Below, in pieces: positions 33,830 through 42,506 of a stretch of 64,000 bases of DNA. The position numbers were made by a program, and so were the translations under genes. The notes beneath the pieces were generated by a model. It saw only the letters and a list, made by a program, of their open reading frames with translations, was not told the DNA's origin and searched no databases. The stretch is taken from the NCBI RefSeq assembly GCF_001429725.1, contig NZ_LMHV01000043.1, positions 638,227 through 702,226 on the forward strand. The letters run 5' to 3'. Positions within the stretch are counted from its first letter, which is position 1; every line of letters begins with the position of its first letter. The DNA is from Rhizobium sp. Root708. Its GTDB lineage: Bacteria > Pseudomonadota > Alphaproteobacteria > Rhizobiales > Rhizobiaceae.

Positions 33830-34302
33830 ATTTTGACGCCTTCGGCTGGCCAGATTGCAGTGTCGTGATCGGGATGCTGGAAGGAGATGATCGCCTCCTG
33901 CCGCGAGTAGAAATCAGGATCCGTATGAACCGGCCGATCGAAGATCGTCTCGACCCATGGAATGCGTGCGTCGTGGTTGACCTGGATCTGCGGCGCCAGA
34001 TCGCTGCGATCGTCGAACGTGCCGATTGCCAGTTCGAGACCGCCCGGATGGCGGTAAGTCATCGGCGTGCCGCAGTTCTTGCAGAAGCCGCGCTCGATGT
34101 TGACGGAGGACTGGAAATAGCTCGGTTCGCCGCGCGTCCATTCCATGCCTTCCTCGGGCGTGGTGACGAGCGCTGAAAAGAAGCCGCCGAACTGCTTCTG
34201 ACACATCCGGCAGTGGCAGATCGAAGGGCGGCCAAGCTTGCCGCTGATGCGGAATCTGACCGCGCCACATTGGCAGCCGCCGGTTCGAATGGGTTCGCTC
34301 AT
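33826..34302 (-). CDS. GFA-family zinc protein, copy 3
   Basis: A 158-residue protein of the glutathione-dependent formaldehyde-activating (GFA/Mss4-like) fold. The zinc ligands lie in GGCQCGAV, CHCRMCQK and GFCKNCGTP. The C-terminal end carries the motif HPDHDTAIWP, found in all three tandem copies. The enzyme class was named for a glutathione-formaldehyde adduct, but most members have unknown substrates. ATG 34302 has a cggag ribosome site; an upstream in-frame extension overlaps the preceding gene and is not supported. Confidence 0.88.
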   Translation of the reverse strand: MSEPIRTGGCQCGAVRFRISGKLGRPSICHCRMCQKQFGGFFSALVTTPEEGMEWTRGEPSYFQSSVNIERGFCKNCGTPMTYRHPGGLELAIGTFDDRSDLAPQIQVNHDARIPWVETIFDRPVHTDPDFYSRQEAIISFQHPDHDTAIWPAEGVKI

Positions 34303-34787
34303 GCTGACGCTCCGCTTGGCCAATCGGCTGTGTCGTGGTCGGGGTGCTGGTGATTGCTGGCCGCAACCGCGTTTTCGCGATCGGGCGTCTCCGGTTCCGG
34401 CTCGACGGGCAGGGCAGCGAGCTCGTGGAACCAGCTCATCCTGCGTCCGGTATTCGACTGCATCACCGGCTTCACCTTGTCGGGATTATCAAGGGAGCCG
34501 AGCACGATGTTGATGCTGTCGGCATCCGGGCTATCAAAGAAAAGCGGCGTGCCGCAGTCGGCGCAAAAGCCGCGGCGAACGATATCGGACGAGTAAAACC
34601 ACTTCGGCTCACCGCGCGTCACGGTGAAATCCTCGCGCTTGGCCGATGCCAGCGGCATGAAGTAGTTCCCGGCCGCCTTCTGGCACATGCGGCAGTGGCA
34701 AAGGTGCGGATAGCCGAGTTCGCCCACGGCCCGGTAGCGTACCGCGCCGCATTGGCAACCTCCGCTCAGGGCCGTAGCTTTTGTCAC
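34299..34787 (-). CDS. GFA-family zinc protein, copy 2
   Basis: A 162-residue GFA-fold protein (SGGCQCGAVRY, CHCRMCQKAAG, GFCADCGTP) ending with HPDHDTADWP. It starts at GTG 34787 with a gaggagagg ribosome site and overlaps copy 1 upstream and copy 3 downstream by 4 nt each. It is more divergent in the central region (FTVTRGEPKWFYSS) than copies 1 and 3 are from each other, suggesting an older duplication or different substrate. The function is unknown beyond the zinc-binding fold. Confidence 0.86.
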   Translation of the reverse strand: MTKATALSGGCQCGAVRYRAVGELGYPHLCHCRMCQKAAGNYFMPLASAKREDFTVTRGEPKWFYSSDIVRRGFCADCGTPLFFDSPDADSINIVLGSLDNPDKVKPVMQSNTGRRMSWFHELAALPVEPEPETPDRENAVAASNHQHPDHDTADWPSGASA

Positions 34788-35260
34788 GCGTTCCTCTCCT
34801 CGGGCCAACCGGTCGTGTCGTGGTCCGGATGCTGGTAGGAGATGATGTCGTGCAGGAAGGGTGCAGCCTCGATGTCCTCCTCGGTCTCGCGAGCCGGCAA
34901 GGCGTGCAGATGGTCGACGAAATTGATCTTGCGCTCGGTGCCGAACTGGATGACCGGCGGAAGCGCGGAAGGGTCGTCGAATGCGCCCGCCGCCACGGCC
35001 ACCCCATCCGGCGCCTCGTAGGTCAGGGGCGTGCCGCAATCGGCGCAGAATCCGCGCTGGACGAAGTTGGAGGAGCGAAAAAGCTTGCGTTCGCCGCGCG
35101 TCCATTCGAACTCGGCACCTCGCACGGAAACCAGCGGCGCATAATAGGCGCCGAATGCCTTCTGGCACATGCGGCAATGACAGATGGACGAATCCCTGAG
35201 CGTCCCGCGAACCCGGAAGCGGATCGCGCCGCACTGGCATCCGCCGGTGTAGGTTGTCAT
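34784..35260 (-). CDS. GFA-family zinc protein, copy 1
   Basis: A 158-residue GFA-fold protein. Cysteines C8, C10, C27, C29, C32, C72 and C75 form the zinc sites (GGCQCGAIRF, CHCRMCQKAFG, GFCADCGTP). The C terminus has HPDHDTTGWP. ATG 35260 overlaps the cysS stop and has gggagg upstream. Being the first of three tandem copies in the cysS transcript, it is coupled to cysteinyl-tRNA synthetase translation. The link to cysteine or thiol chemistry is an inference from location and from the GFA name, not shown by the sequence. Confidence 0.88.
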   Translation of the reverse strand: MTTYTGGCQCGAIRFRVRGTLRDSSICHCRMCQKAFGAYYAPLVSVRGAEFEWTRGERKLFRSSNFVQRGFCADCGTPLTYEAPDGVAVAAGAFDDPSALPPVIQFGTERKINFVDHLHALPARETEEDIEAAPFLHDIISYQHPDHDTTGWPEERNA

Positions 35261-36648
35261 CTCTTCACCTCCCACTTGGTCACGCGTTCGCCAGTCGCCG
35301 CATCCTTGCCGTCCTTGAGCTGGATGCCTTCGGCTAGCAGCGTGTCGCGGATCTTGTCGGCCTCGGCAAAGTTCTTCGCCTTCAGCAGCTCCAGGCGCGA
35401 CTTGACGCGACGGTCGATCTCGATGGCAACCGCTTCGTCGATCTCCGCCATCTCTGGCAGGACGCCGAGCAGGGCCGCACTGGCGGCGAACGTCGCGTGA
35501 TCGCCGGATTGGGCAAGCGCATGCAATGCCTGGATTGCCGCCACCGTGTTGAGGTCGTCGGCCAGGGCATTGATCACGGCGGGGTCAGGCTGCGCGCCTC
35601 CGGCATCCGCTGCCGGCCACTTCGCAAGGAGGCGTTCGGCTTCCTCGAGACGCTTGATCGAGAAATCGATCGGCTCGCGATAATGGGTCATCAGCATCGC
35701 AAGACGCAGCACGTCGCCCGGCCATTGCCGGCCGCCGAACTTCTCGGTGTTCAGCAGCTCGTAGATCGTGACGAAGTTGCCTTCGGACTTCGACATCTTG
35801 CGGCCTTCGACCTGCAGGAAGCCGTTGTGCATCCAGACATTCGCCATGACCTTGGTGCCATGGGCGCAACGCGACTGGGCGATCTCGTTCTCGTGGTGCG
35901 GGAAGATCAGGTCCAACCCGCCGCCGTGGATGTCGAAGACTTCGCCGAGATAGCGTTCGCTCATGGCCGAGCACTCGATATGCCAGCCCGGACGGCCGCG
36001 GCCCCAGGGGCTCTCCCAGCCGGGTTCGTTGTCGCTCGAGAGCTTCCACAGCACGAAGTCGCCTGGATTCTTCTTGTGCGCGTCGACGGCAATGCGGGCG
36101 CCGGCCTGCTGTTCGTCGAGATTACGCTTCGACAACTGGCCGTAATCGACCATCGATTTGGTGTCGAACAGCACTTCGCCCGATGCCTTGTAGGCGTGGC
36201 CGTTGGCGATCAGCTTTTCGATGATCTCGATCATCTTGCCAATATTGTCGGTCGCGCGCGGCTGGACCGACGGCTCAAGGCAGCCGAGCGCCTTGGCGTC
36301 GTCGAGGAACTGCTTCTCGGTCTTCTCAGTCACCGCGCGGATCGCCTCATTGAGCGGCAGGCCGGGATAATCGCGCAGGGCACGTGCATTGATCTTGTCG
36401 TCGACGTCGGTGATGTTGCGCGCATAGGTGACGTGATCAGCACCATAGACATGGTTCAGCAGCCGGAAGAGCACGTCGAAGACGATGACCGGGCGGGCGT
36501 TGCCGATGTGGGCGAAATCGTAGACGGTCGGACCGCAGACATACATGCGGACGTTCTGCGGATCGATCGGCGCAAAGGCCGTCTTTTCGCGCGTCAGCGT
36601 GTTGTAAAGCTTCAGTTCCGGCTTGTTGGTGTCTGGCGTGCCGGCCAT
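35257..36648 (-). CDS. cysS: Cysteinyl-tRNA synthetase
   Basis: This class I synthetase charges tRNA-Cys. The 463-residue protein has the HIGH-type motif AHIGNARPV, the KMSKS motif (RKMSKSEGNF) and zinc-ligand Cys/His residues including the first cysteine of YVCGPTVYD. The start is ATG 36648 with gggagag 5 nt upstream; the open frame to 36690 is not family-like. It is the promoter-proximal gene of a six-gene minus-strand operon ending with cimA. A RIME-like repeat lies upstream. Confidence 0.95.
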   Translation of the reverse strand: MAGTPDTNKPELKLYNTLTREKTAFAPIDPQNVRMYVCGPTVYDFAHIGNARPVIVFDVLFRLLNHVYGADHVTYARNITDVDDKINARALRDYPGLPLNEAIRAVTEKTEKQFLDDAKALGCLEPSVQPRATDNIGKMIEIIEKLIANGHAYKASGEVLFDTKSMVDYGQLSKRNLDEQQAGARIAVDAHKKNPGDFVLWKLSSDNEPGWESPWGRGRPGWHIECSAMSERYLGEVFDIHGGGLDLIFPHHENEIAQSRCAHGTKVMANVWMHNGFLQVEGRKMSKSEGNFVTIYELLNTEKFGGRQWPGDVLRLAMLMTHYREPIDFSIKRLEEAERLLAKWPAADAGGAQPDPAVINALADDLNTVAAIQALHALAQSGDHATFAASAALLGVLPEMAEIDEAVAIEIDRRVKSRLELLKAKNFAEADKIRDTLLAEGIQLKDGKDAATGERVTKWEVKR

Positions 36649-37000
36649 GTCTACTCTCCCAAATGCAATGATCCGAAAAAACTCTGCCACCGGCGGGCCG
36701 GGGCGTTTCTCATCTTGGACTTTTCAGGAGACGAAAACGGCCAGGCCAGCGAGCGCGCTAGCGAATAATCTTCCGGCAGATGATGCAGGTAACCGTTTTC
36801 ATGGCGGGTTTTATGGCGCGGGAACTGGGTTTGGTCAAGGGGGGTGAGGAGCGGTCCGGCGCAAGCCGGAGCAATCGATCCGGTGAATCGATTGCAGCGA
36901 CGAACGCCCGAAGCGCAAGCGAAGGGCTGGGCCGGTCCCATTCGCACGAGTCCTACAAAATTCTGCTAGAACGCGCCAGGAAGTACGGAAGACGTGAGAC
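36649..37000. promoter_or_regulatory. Divergent cysS / GH25 intergenic region (352 bp)
   Basis: No gene is supported; a 74-codon frame at 36780-37004 is an artefact of the repeat. The cysS-proximal part should hold the cysS promoter. The GH25-proximal part holds the palindromic repeat described separately. Confidence 0.5.
36850..36945. repeat. RIME-like palindromic intergenic repeat
   Basis: Three adjacent inverted structures occur: tccggc-gcaa-gccgga (GNRA-type loop), caatcgat-ccggtga-atcgattg (36872-36894), and a gccc...gcaa...gggc element. The minus-strand reading ends with the gcttgcgcttcgggcgttcg pattern I associate with RIME/ABC mosaic repeats common in Rhizobium and Sinorhizobium intergenic regions. 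Family assignment is from memory. Confidence 0.6.
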
Positions 37001-37747
37001 GTGAAAACCCTCTATCGAACAATCCTCGGACTGGTGATTCTGGCTGTCGCGGTGGCATCCTATCTGGCATACGATGGGGCCATGGCTCCGTTCACTCCTC
37101 CGACACTTGCGGACTATCCGATACAGGGAATCGACATCAGCCATCACCAGGGCGCCGTAGACTGGCAGGCTCTGGCGCGTCAGCCGAAGGTCCGTTTCGC
37201 GATCATGAAGGCGACCGAAGGCGGTGACCACCGCGACACGCGCTTTGCGGAAAACTGGAAGGCCGCGAAGGATGCCGGCATCGTGCGCGGCGCCTATCAC
37301 TTCTTCACCTTCTGCCGCCCCGGCCGCGATCAGGCGCGCAATCTGATGGAGACGGTGCCGGTCGAAACCGACGCGCTGCCGATCGCGATCGATCTCGAAT
37401 TCACCGGCAACTGCGGCAAGGTGCCGACGATTGATGAACTGAGCACGGAAATCAAAGCGTTCTTCGACGAACTGAACGGCGCCTATCCCGGCAAGCCGAT
37501 CTTCTACCTGAACCAGCAATTCTTCGAGCAGTATATCAAGGGAAACGAGACGCGCTTCCCCGATCACTCTCTCTGGCTGCGCAGCATCGCGCAGGAGCCC
37601 CGCCAGAACGATTGCCGCGATTGGTCAATCTGGCAGTTCGCCGACAATGGCGCGGTGGACGGCATTCAAGGCCCGGTCGACCTCAACGCGCTCTGCCCAA
37701 CGGAAACAGGTTTCGCGCACCTGTTCCCGGCTTTGCCGGCCAATTGA
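37001..37747 (+). CDS. Glycoside hydrolase family 25 lysozyme-like protein
   Basis: A 248-residue protein with an N-terminal membrane anchor (about 5-24) and a GH25 domain. The start of the domain GIDISHHQGAVDW and the acidic pair in IAIDLEFTG are the catalytic elements of this muramidase fold. It should cleave peptidoglycan between MurNAc and GlcNAc from the periplasmic side. Translation begins at GTG 37001. Disulfide candidates are the cysteines near 106, 145, 209 and 234. It is single-gene and divergent from cysS. Confidence 0.9.
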   Translation: MKTLYRTILGLVILAVAVASYLAYDGAMAPFTPPTLADYPIQGIDISHHQGAVDWQALARQPKVRFAIMKATEGGDHRDTRFAENWKAAKDAGIVRGAYHFFTFCRPGRDQARNLMETVPVETDALPIAIDLEFTGNCGKVPTIDELSTEIKAFFDELNGAYPGKPIFYLNQQFFEQYIKGNETRFPDHSLWLRSIAQEPRQNDCRDWSIWQFADNGAVDGIQGPVDLNALCPTETGFAHLFPALPAN

Positions 37748-37754
37748 AGCAGGC

Positions 37755-38495
37755 CTATTCCGGCAGGCGGTAGTCGACCAGCTTGTTCTCGCGCACGATG
37801 AAGAGCTTGCCCGTCTCGGTCACATCAGGACCAACCAAAGGCAGGATCGCCTTGGCGACCTCGGAAGGATGCGGCAACGTTTCGGGATCTTCGCCCGGAA
37901 CGGCCTGAGCGCGCATGGCGGTGCGGGTCGCGCCCGGGTCGACGCTGGTGATGCGCAGCGGCGTGCTCTGGCTTTCGCCGGCCCAGGTGCGGGCCAGCGC
38001 CTCGACGGCAGCCTTGGACGCGGAGTAAGGACCCCAGAACGGCCGACACCTGTGCGCGGCAGCGGATGACAAGATGACGGCGCGGCCGGCATCCGAACGC
38101 GACAGCAGCGGATCGACCGAGCGGATCAGCCGCCACGTCGCGGTCACGTTGATGTTCATCACCTTCTCGAAGGTCTTCGCCTCGATGTGGCCGATCGGCG
38201 AGATCACGCCGAGCACGCCTGCGTTGGCGACGAGAATGTCGAGCTTGCCCCAGCGCTCGAAGATCGAGGCGCCGAGCGCATCGATGGCGGTCATGTCGGC
38301 AAGATCGAAGGGGACGAGCGTTGCGGAGCCGCCGACCGCCTTGATGGCATCATCGAGATCCTCGAGACCGCCGACGGTCCGGGCGCAGGCGATCACATGC
38401 GCCCCGGCCTTTGCCAGTTCCAGCGCCGTGAAATAGCCGATGCCGCGGGAGGCGCCGGTGACGAGCGCGATCTTGCCTTCAAGGTTGAGTGTCAT
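37755..38495 (-). CDS. Short-chain dehydrogenase/reductase
   Basis: A 246-residue NAD(P)-dependent oxidoreductase. The cofactor motif is TGASRGIG near the N terminus, NAGVLG follows, and the catalytic Ser and YxxxK are in VILSSAAAHR and YSASKAAVE. The start is ATG 38495; the longer frame overlaps the purF terminator and is not used. It follows purF, and rhizobial genomes often carry this SDR beside purF; the substrate is unknown. Confidence 0.9.
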   Translation of the reverse strand: MTLNLEGKIALVTGASRGIGYFTALELAKAGAHVIACARTVGGLEDLDDAIKAVGGSATLVPFDLADMTAIDALGASIFERWGKLDILVANAGVLGVISPIGHIEAKTFEKVMNINVTATWRLIRSVDPLLSRSDAGRAVILSSAAAHRCRPFWGPYSASKAAVEALARTWAGESQSTPLRITSVDPGATRTAMRAQAVPGEDPETLPHPSEVAKAILPLVGPDVTETGKLFIVRENKLVDYRLPE

Positions 38496-38519
38496 GGTCC
38501 CCCGGGTCCCCCGTAGCTG

Positions 38520-38549
38520 AAAAAGCAAGGGGCGCAATAAGCGCCCCTT
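38520..38549 (-). terminator. Terminator after purF
   Basis: A perfect 9-bp stem (aaggggcgc/gcgcccctt, loop aataa) lies 26 nt past the purF stop, followed on the minus strand by gctttttc. It should end the cvpA-purF transcript before the SDR gene. Confidence 0.85.
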
Positions 38550-38574
38550 GGTCAAATGTCAAAGCCAATGGCTG

Positions 38575-40065
38575 TCAGCCGTTGGTCGCGAGCAGCGAAA
38601 CCTTGCGGCCCATCGTCTCGCCGTCCTTGTCGAGGAGGCGGGTCGGGTAGTCACCGGTGAAGTAGTGATCGGTGAACTGCGGACGGGCATCGTTGCGATC
38701 CTCGCCGCCAACGGCGCGATAAAGGCCGTTGATCGACAGGAACTCCAGCGAGTCCGCGCCGATATATTTGCACATGGCTTCGAGGCTGTCGTACTGGTTG
38801 GCCAGCAGCTTCTCGCGATCAGGCGTGTCGATGCCGTAGAAATCAGGGTAGTAGATCATCGGGCTTGCGACGCGCAGATGGACTTCCTTGGCGCCGGCAT
38901 CGCGGATCATCTGCACGATCTTCAGCGAGGTTGTGCCACGCACGACCGAATCGTCGACGAGCACGACGCGCTTGCCTTCGATCATCGCCCGGTTGGCCGA
39001 GTGCTTCAGCTTGACGCCGAAAGCACGAATCTGCTGCGTCGGCTCGATGAAGGTGCGGCCGACATAGTGGTTGCGGATGATGCCGTATTCGAAGGGGATA
39101 CCGCTTTCCTGCGCATAGCCGAGGGCTGCCGGCGTGCCACCATCCGGAACGGGAACGACGACGTCGGCGTCGACGGGCGCTTCCCTGGCAAGGTTGATGC
39201 CCATGTTCTTGCGGGCGACGTAGACGCTGCGGCCGCCGACGACCGAGTCCGGACGGGCGAAATAGACATATTCGAACAGGCAGAGGCGCTCCGGCAGGCC
39301 GTTGCCGGCCTTGCGGGCGTCGATCGAGATCGAACCGTCAGGCTGGATCTCGCAGATGATGACTTCGCCGTTCTCGACATCGCGGATGAATTTCGCGCCG
39401 ATGATGTCGAGTGCACAGGTTTCCGAAGCGAAGATCGGCTTGCCGTCGAGCTCGCCCATGACCAGCGGACGAATGCCGGTGGGGTCGCGCGCCGCGATCA
39501 GCTTTGTGCGTGTCATGGCGAGCATCGAATAGCCGCCCTCCATCTGGCGGATCGCGTCGATGAAGCGGTCGGCCGTGGAGGTGTAGCGCGAGCGGGCGAT
39601 GAGGTGGAGAACGACTTCCGTATCCGAGGTCGACTGACAGATGGCACCGCCGGCGATCAGCTGCCGACGAAGCGTCAGGCCATTGGTGAAGTTGCCGTTG
39701 TGGGCAATGGCGATACCGCCGACTTCAAGCTCGGCGAAAAGCGGCTGCACGTTGCGGAGCGCGACTTCGCCTGTCGTGGAATAGCGATTGTGGCCGATGG
39801 AGATATTGCCGGGCAGACGGGCGAGGGTGGTTGGATTGGTGTAGTGATCGCCGACCAGTCCCATGTGCCGCTCGGAGTGGAAGCGCAGACCGTCGAAGGA
39901 GACGATACCGGCCGCTTCCTGTCCGCGATGCTGCAGGGCATGCAGGCCGAGCGCTGTCAGCGTCGACGCATCGTCATGGCCAAGGATACCGAAGACGCCG
40001 CATTCTTCGTGGAGCGTGTCTCCATCGAATTCATCATTGAGCGTCAAGGAATGAGACTGGTTCAT
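38575..40065 (-). CDS. purF: Amidophosphoribosyltransferase
   Basis: The first committed enzyme of purine synthesis makes phosphoribosylamine from PRPP and glutamine. The 496-residue protein has a 21-residue propeptide before the catalytic Cys22 (EECGVFGI). The glutaminase domain is N-terminal and the PRPP-binding loop VVLVDDSVVRGTTS is C-terminal. It follows cvpA, as in many proteobacteria, and is followed by a strong terminator. Confidence 0.96.
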   Translation of the reverse strand: MNQSHSLTLNDEFDGDTLHEECGVFGILGHDDASTLTALGLHALQHRGQEAAGIVSFDGLRFHSERHMGLVGDHYTNPTTLARLPGNISIGHNRYSTTGEVALRNVQPLFAELEVGGIAIAHNGNFTNGLTLRRQLIAGGAICQSTSDTEVVLHLIARSRYTSTADRFIDAIRQMEGGYSMLAMTRTKLIAARDPTGIRPLVMGELDGKPIFASETCALDIIGAKFIRDVENGEVIICEIQPDGSISIDARKAGNGLPERLCLFEYVYFARPDSVVGGRSVYVARKNMGINLAREAPVDADVVVPVPDGGTPAALGYAQESGIPFEYGIIRNHYVGRTFIEPTQQIRAFGVKLKHSANRAMIEGKRVVLVDDSVVRGTTSLKIVQMIRDAGAKEVHLRVASPMIYYPDFYGIDTPDREKLLANQYDSLEAMCKYIGADSLEFLSINGLYRAVGGEDRNDARPQFTDHYFTGDYPTRLLDKDGETMGRKVSLLATNG

Positions 40066-40235
40066 CGATGCGGGCCTTTGCTCTCACAAGAATGGATCGG
40101 CTTCCATAGCATGACGCCGCGATCATGCGTTTTAAACGGCTGAGGCCCGGCAGAGCGGATGCCCGGCCGGACCTTTATTCAGGTTCCCGTCAAATGGCAA
40201 TTGCCAGGCGGCGGGTCAAGCTATTGAACACTGCG

Positions 40236-40859
40236 TCAATTAGACGGCTGCTGTGCACCATTCGCAGGTGTGGGCGCCGCATCTTCGGCTGGCGCCGGAT
40301 CGGAAGCCGGCGCATTGCCAGAGTCCGCATTGTCTCCCTGCGGCCGCATTTTTTTCTCCAACGTAGCACGCGCCACCTGCGCAAGCTCGGCCGGTAGCAC
40401 GGACTGCAACTTGACCACCATCGAGTCCAGGAACGGTTTCGACTTGGCGTTGTTGACCCAGGCCGGGCCGTGATCCTCCACGAGCCAGTTCCAGAAGGCG
40501 ACGGCAACGACAAGAAGAAGTATGCCCCTAGCCGCGCCGAAGAGAAAGCCCAAAGTGCGGTCCAGCGCACCGATCCGACTGTCGATGATGAAGTCCGCGA
40601 TCTTCATGGTGATGAAGGAGATCACGATCAGCGCGATCAGGAACACCACTGCGGCCGAACCGACCAGTGCGATCCGGTCGTCATCCGTGTACTTCTTCGC
40701 GTAGGGGACCAGATAGGGATAGAAATAGTAGGCGGCGGCTGCAGAGCCGCCCCAGCTCGCGATCGAAAGAACTTCGCGGGAGAAGCCGCGTACCATTGCA
40801 AGTACGGCGGAGAAAAGAACGACGCCGATGACAATACCGTCGAAAATCGTAATGGGCAT
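40236..40859 (-). CDS. cvpA: CvpA family membrane protein
   Basis: A 207-residue protein with four predicted membrane helices in the first 135 residues, starting MPITIFDGIVIGVVLFSAVLAM. The C-terminal tail from about 160 is Ala/Pro/Asp-rich and soluble. CvpA is named for colicin V production but probably has an envelope role in most bacteria. It is placed between radA and purF, the conserved rhizobial order. The 170-bp gap to purF shows no clear terminator. Confidence 0.92.
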   Translation of the reverse strand: MPITIFDGIVIGVVLFSAVLAMVRGFSREVLSIASWGGSAAAAYYFYPYLVPYAKKYTDDDRIALVGSAAVVFLIALIVISFITMKIADFIIDSRIGALDRTLGFLFGAARGILLLVVAVAFWNWLVEDHGPAWVNNAKSKPFLDSMVVKLQSVLPAELAQVARATLEKKMRPQGDNADSGNAPASDPAPAEDAAPTPANGAQQPSN

Positions 40860-40952
40860 ATAAATTCAACTCCAGGACCGCCGCTTATCTACGGCTTAGT
40901 CGCGCCTCATTGCGTGTTTCCTATAGCATCACCGATACTGGCGATGAAAGGA

Positions 40953-42356
40953 TCAAACCTCTTCTTCCACACGTCGCAGTGCACCTTTCGACCCGGCAAT
41001 ACGTGCGACCAGGTCAGGAAGGCTCTCGATCTCGCTCCAGCGACCGCCGGAACCCTTCGGCAGGTCGGCTGACGCCGAGGGAAGCAGCGCGGCAGAAAAG
41101 CCCAGCTTCTCGGCTTCTTTGAGGCGCTGGGATGTATGTGAGACCGGCCGGACGGCGCCCGACAGGCTGACTTCGCCGAAATAGACACAATTGGCCGGCA
41201 GGGCAATACCGGCGAGCGACGAAACCAGCGCCGAAGCAACAGCAAGATCGGCCGCGGGCTCCGTAATGCGATAGCCGCCCGCGATATTCAGATAGACGTC
41301 GTGCTGGCCAAGCCGCACGCCGCAATGGGCTTCGAGGACGGCAAGGATCATCGACAGGCGTGCCGAATCCCAGCCGACGACGGCGCGGCGAGGCGTGCCG
41401 AGCGATGTCGGGGCAACGAGCGCCTGCACTTCGACCAGGATCGGACGCGTGCCTTCCATGCCGGCAAAGACGGCAGCGCCCGGCGATTTCTCGTTGCGTT
41501 CGCCAAGGAAAAGCTCCGATGGGTTGGCAACCTCGCGCAATCCCTTGTCCGACATCTCGAAGACGCCGATCTCGTCGGTCGGTCCGAAACGGTTCTTGAC
41601 CGTGCGCAGGATGCGGTAGTGGTGGCCGCGATCGCCTTCGAAGTAGAGCACGGCATCGACCATATGCTCGACGACACGCGGCCCGGCGATCTGCCCGTCC
41701 TTCGTGACATGGCCGACGAGAACCATGGCGGCACCTGTCTGCTTGGCGAAGCGGATCATCGACTGAACGCCGGTGCGGACCTGGGTGACGGTGCCCGGAG
41801 CGGAGTCGGCCAGTTCGCTCCAGAGCGTCTGGATGGAATCGATGATCACAAGGTCCGGCCGCTTGCCTTCGGCCACCGTCGCCAGAATGTCCTCGACGTT
41901 TGTTTCCGCGGCGAGCAGCACGTCGGTATCGGCTGCCTGCAGGCGTTGCGCCCGCAACCGCACCTGAGCAACCGCCTCTTCGCCCGAGACATAGATGACC
42001 CTATGGCCGTGGCGCGAAAGTGCCGCCGCGCCCTGCATCAGCAGCGTCGATTTGCCGATGCCGGGATCGCCGCCGATCAGCACGGCCGAGCCGCGCACGA
42101 ATCCGCCGCCGAGCGCCCGATCGAGTTCGGAGATCCCCGTGTGGATGCGCGGCGCTTCCTCGATTTCGCCCGAGAGTGCCGTCAGTGCCACCGGGCGACC
42201 CTTTTTCGGCGTCTTGGTCGGCCCGCCGCCAATGCCGCCCATCGGGTCTTCTTCGACGATGGTGTTCCACTCGCCGCAGCTGTCACACTTGCCCACCCAA
42301 CGGTTATGGACCGCGCCGCAGCTCTGGCAGATGAATTGTGTCCTGGCCTTCGCCAT
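40953..42356 (-). CDS. radA: DNA repair protein RadA
   Basis: A 467-residue RecA-related ATPase that drives branch migration in recombination. It has the N-terminal C4 zinc finger (C10, C13, C24, C27), Walker A GGDPGIGKST, the RadA-specific KNRFG motif, and a C-terminal Lon-like domain. The gene is followed by cvpA, and in relatives is preceded by alr; a LysE-type gene on the opposite strand separates them here. Confidence 0.95.
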   Translation of the reverse strand: MAKARTQFICQSCGAVHNRWVGKCDSCGEWNTIVEEDPMGGIGGGPTKTPKKGRPVALTALSGEIEEAPRIHTGISELDRALGGGFVRGSAVLIGGDPGIGKSTLLMQGAAALSRHGHRVIYVSGEEAVAQVRLRAQRLQAADTDVLLAAETNVEDILATVAEGKRPDLVIIDSIQTLWSELADSAPGTVTQVRTGVQSMIRFAKQTGAAMVLVGHVTKDGQIAGPRVVEHMVDAVLYFEGDRGHHYRILRTVKNRFGPTDEIGVFEMSDKGLREVANPSELFLGERNEKSPGAAVFAGMEGTRPILVEVQALVAPTSLGTPRRAVVGWDSARLSMILAVLEAHCGVRLGQHDVYLNIAGGYRITEPAADLAVASALVSSLAGIALPANCVYFGEVSLSGAVRPVSHTSQRLKEAEKLGFSAALLPSASADLPKGSGGRWSEIESLPDLVARIAGSKGALRRVEEEV

Positions 42357-42506
42357 AAGTCATGCTTTCGGTTGGATGGTCGCCGGCGCGCCGCATCGAA
42401 TCAGTTTGATGCTCAAATAATCATTCCCCGCACCGATCAAAACTAATGATTTCCCTATCAGGGGCTGGGGTGGCACCTGTTCTCCACTGTCTTGGAGGCC
42501 ACGACG

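Noticed and set aside
31250..33868. 872-codon plus-strand frame across cimA and pip
   Set aside because: Antisense to two confident genes. The length comes from biased third positions, and the Arg/His/Gln-rich translation resembles no protein.
36780..37004. 74-codon frame before the GH25 gene
   Set aside because: It lies inside the palindromic repeat and lacks a plausible start context.
38548..40143. 531-codon plus-strand frame opposite purF
   Set aside because: PurF on the other strand has all catalytic motifs; this frame does not.
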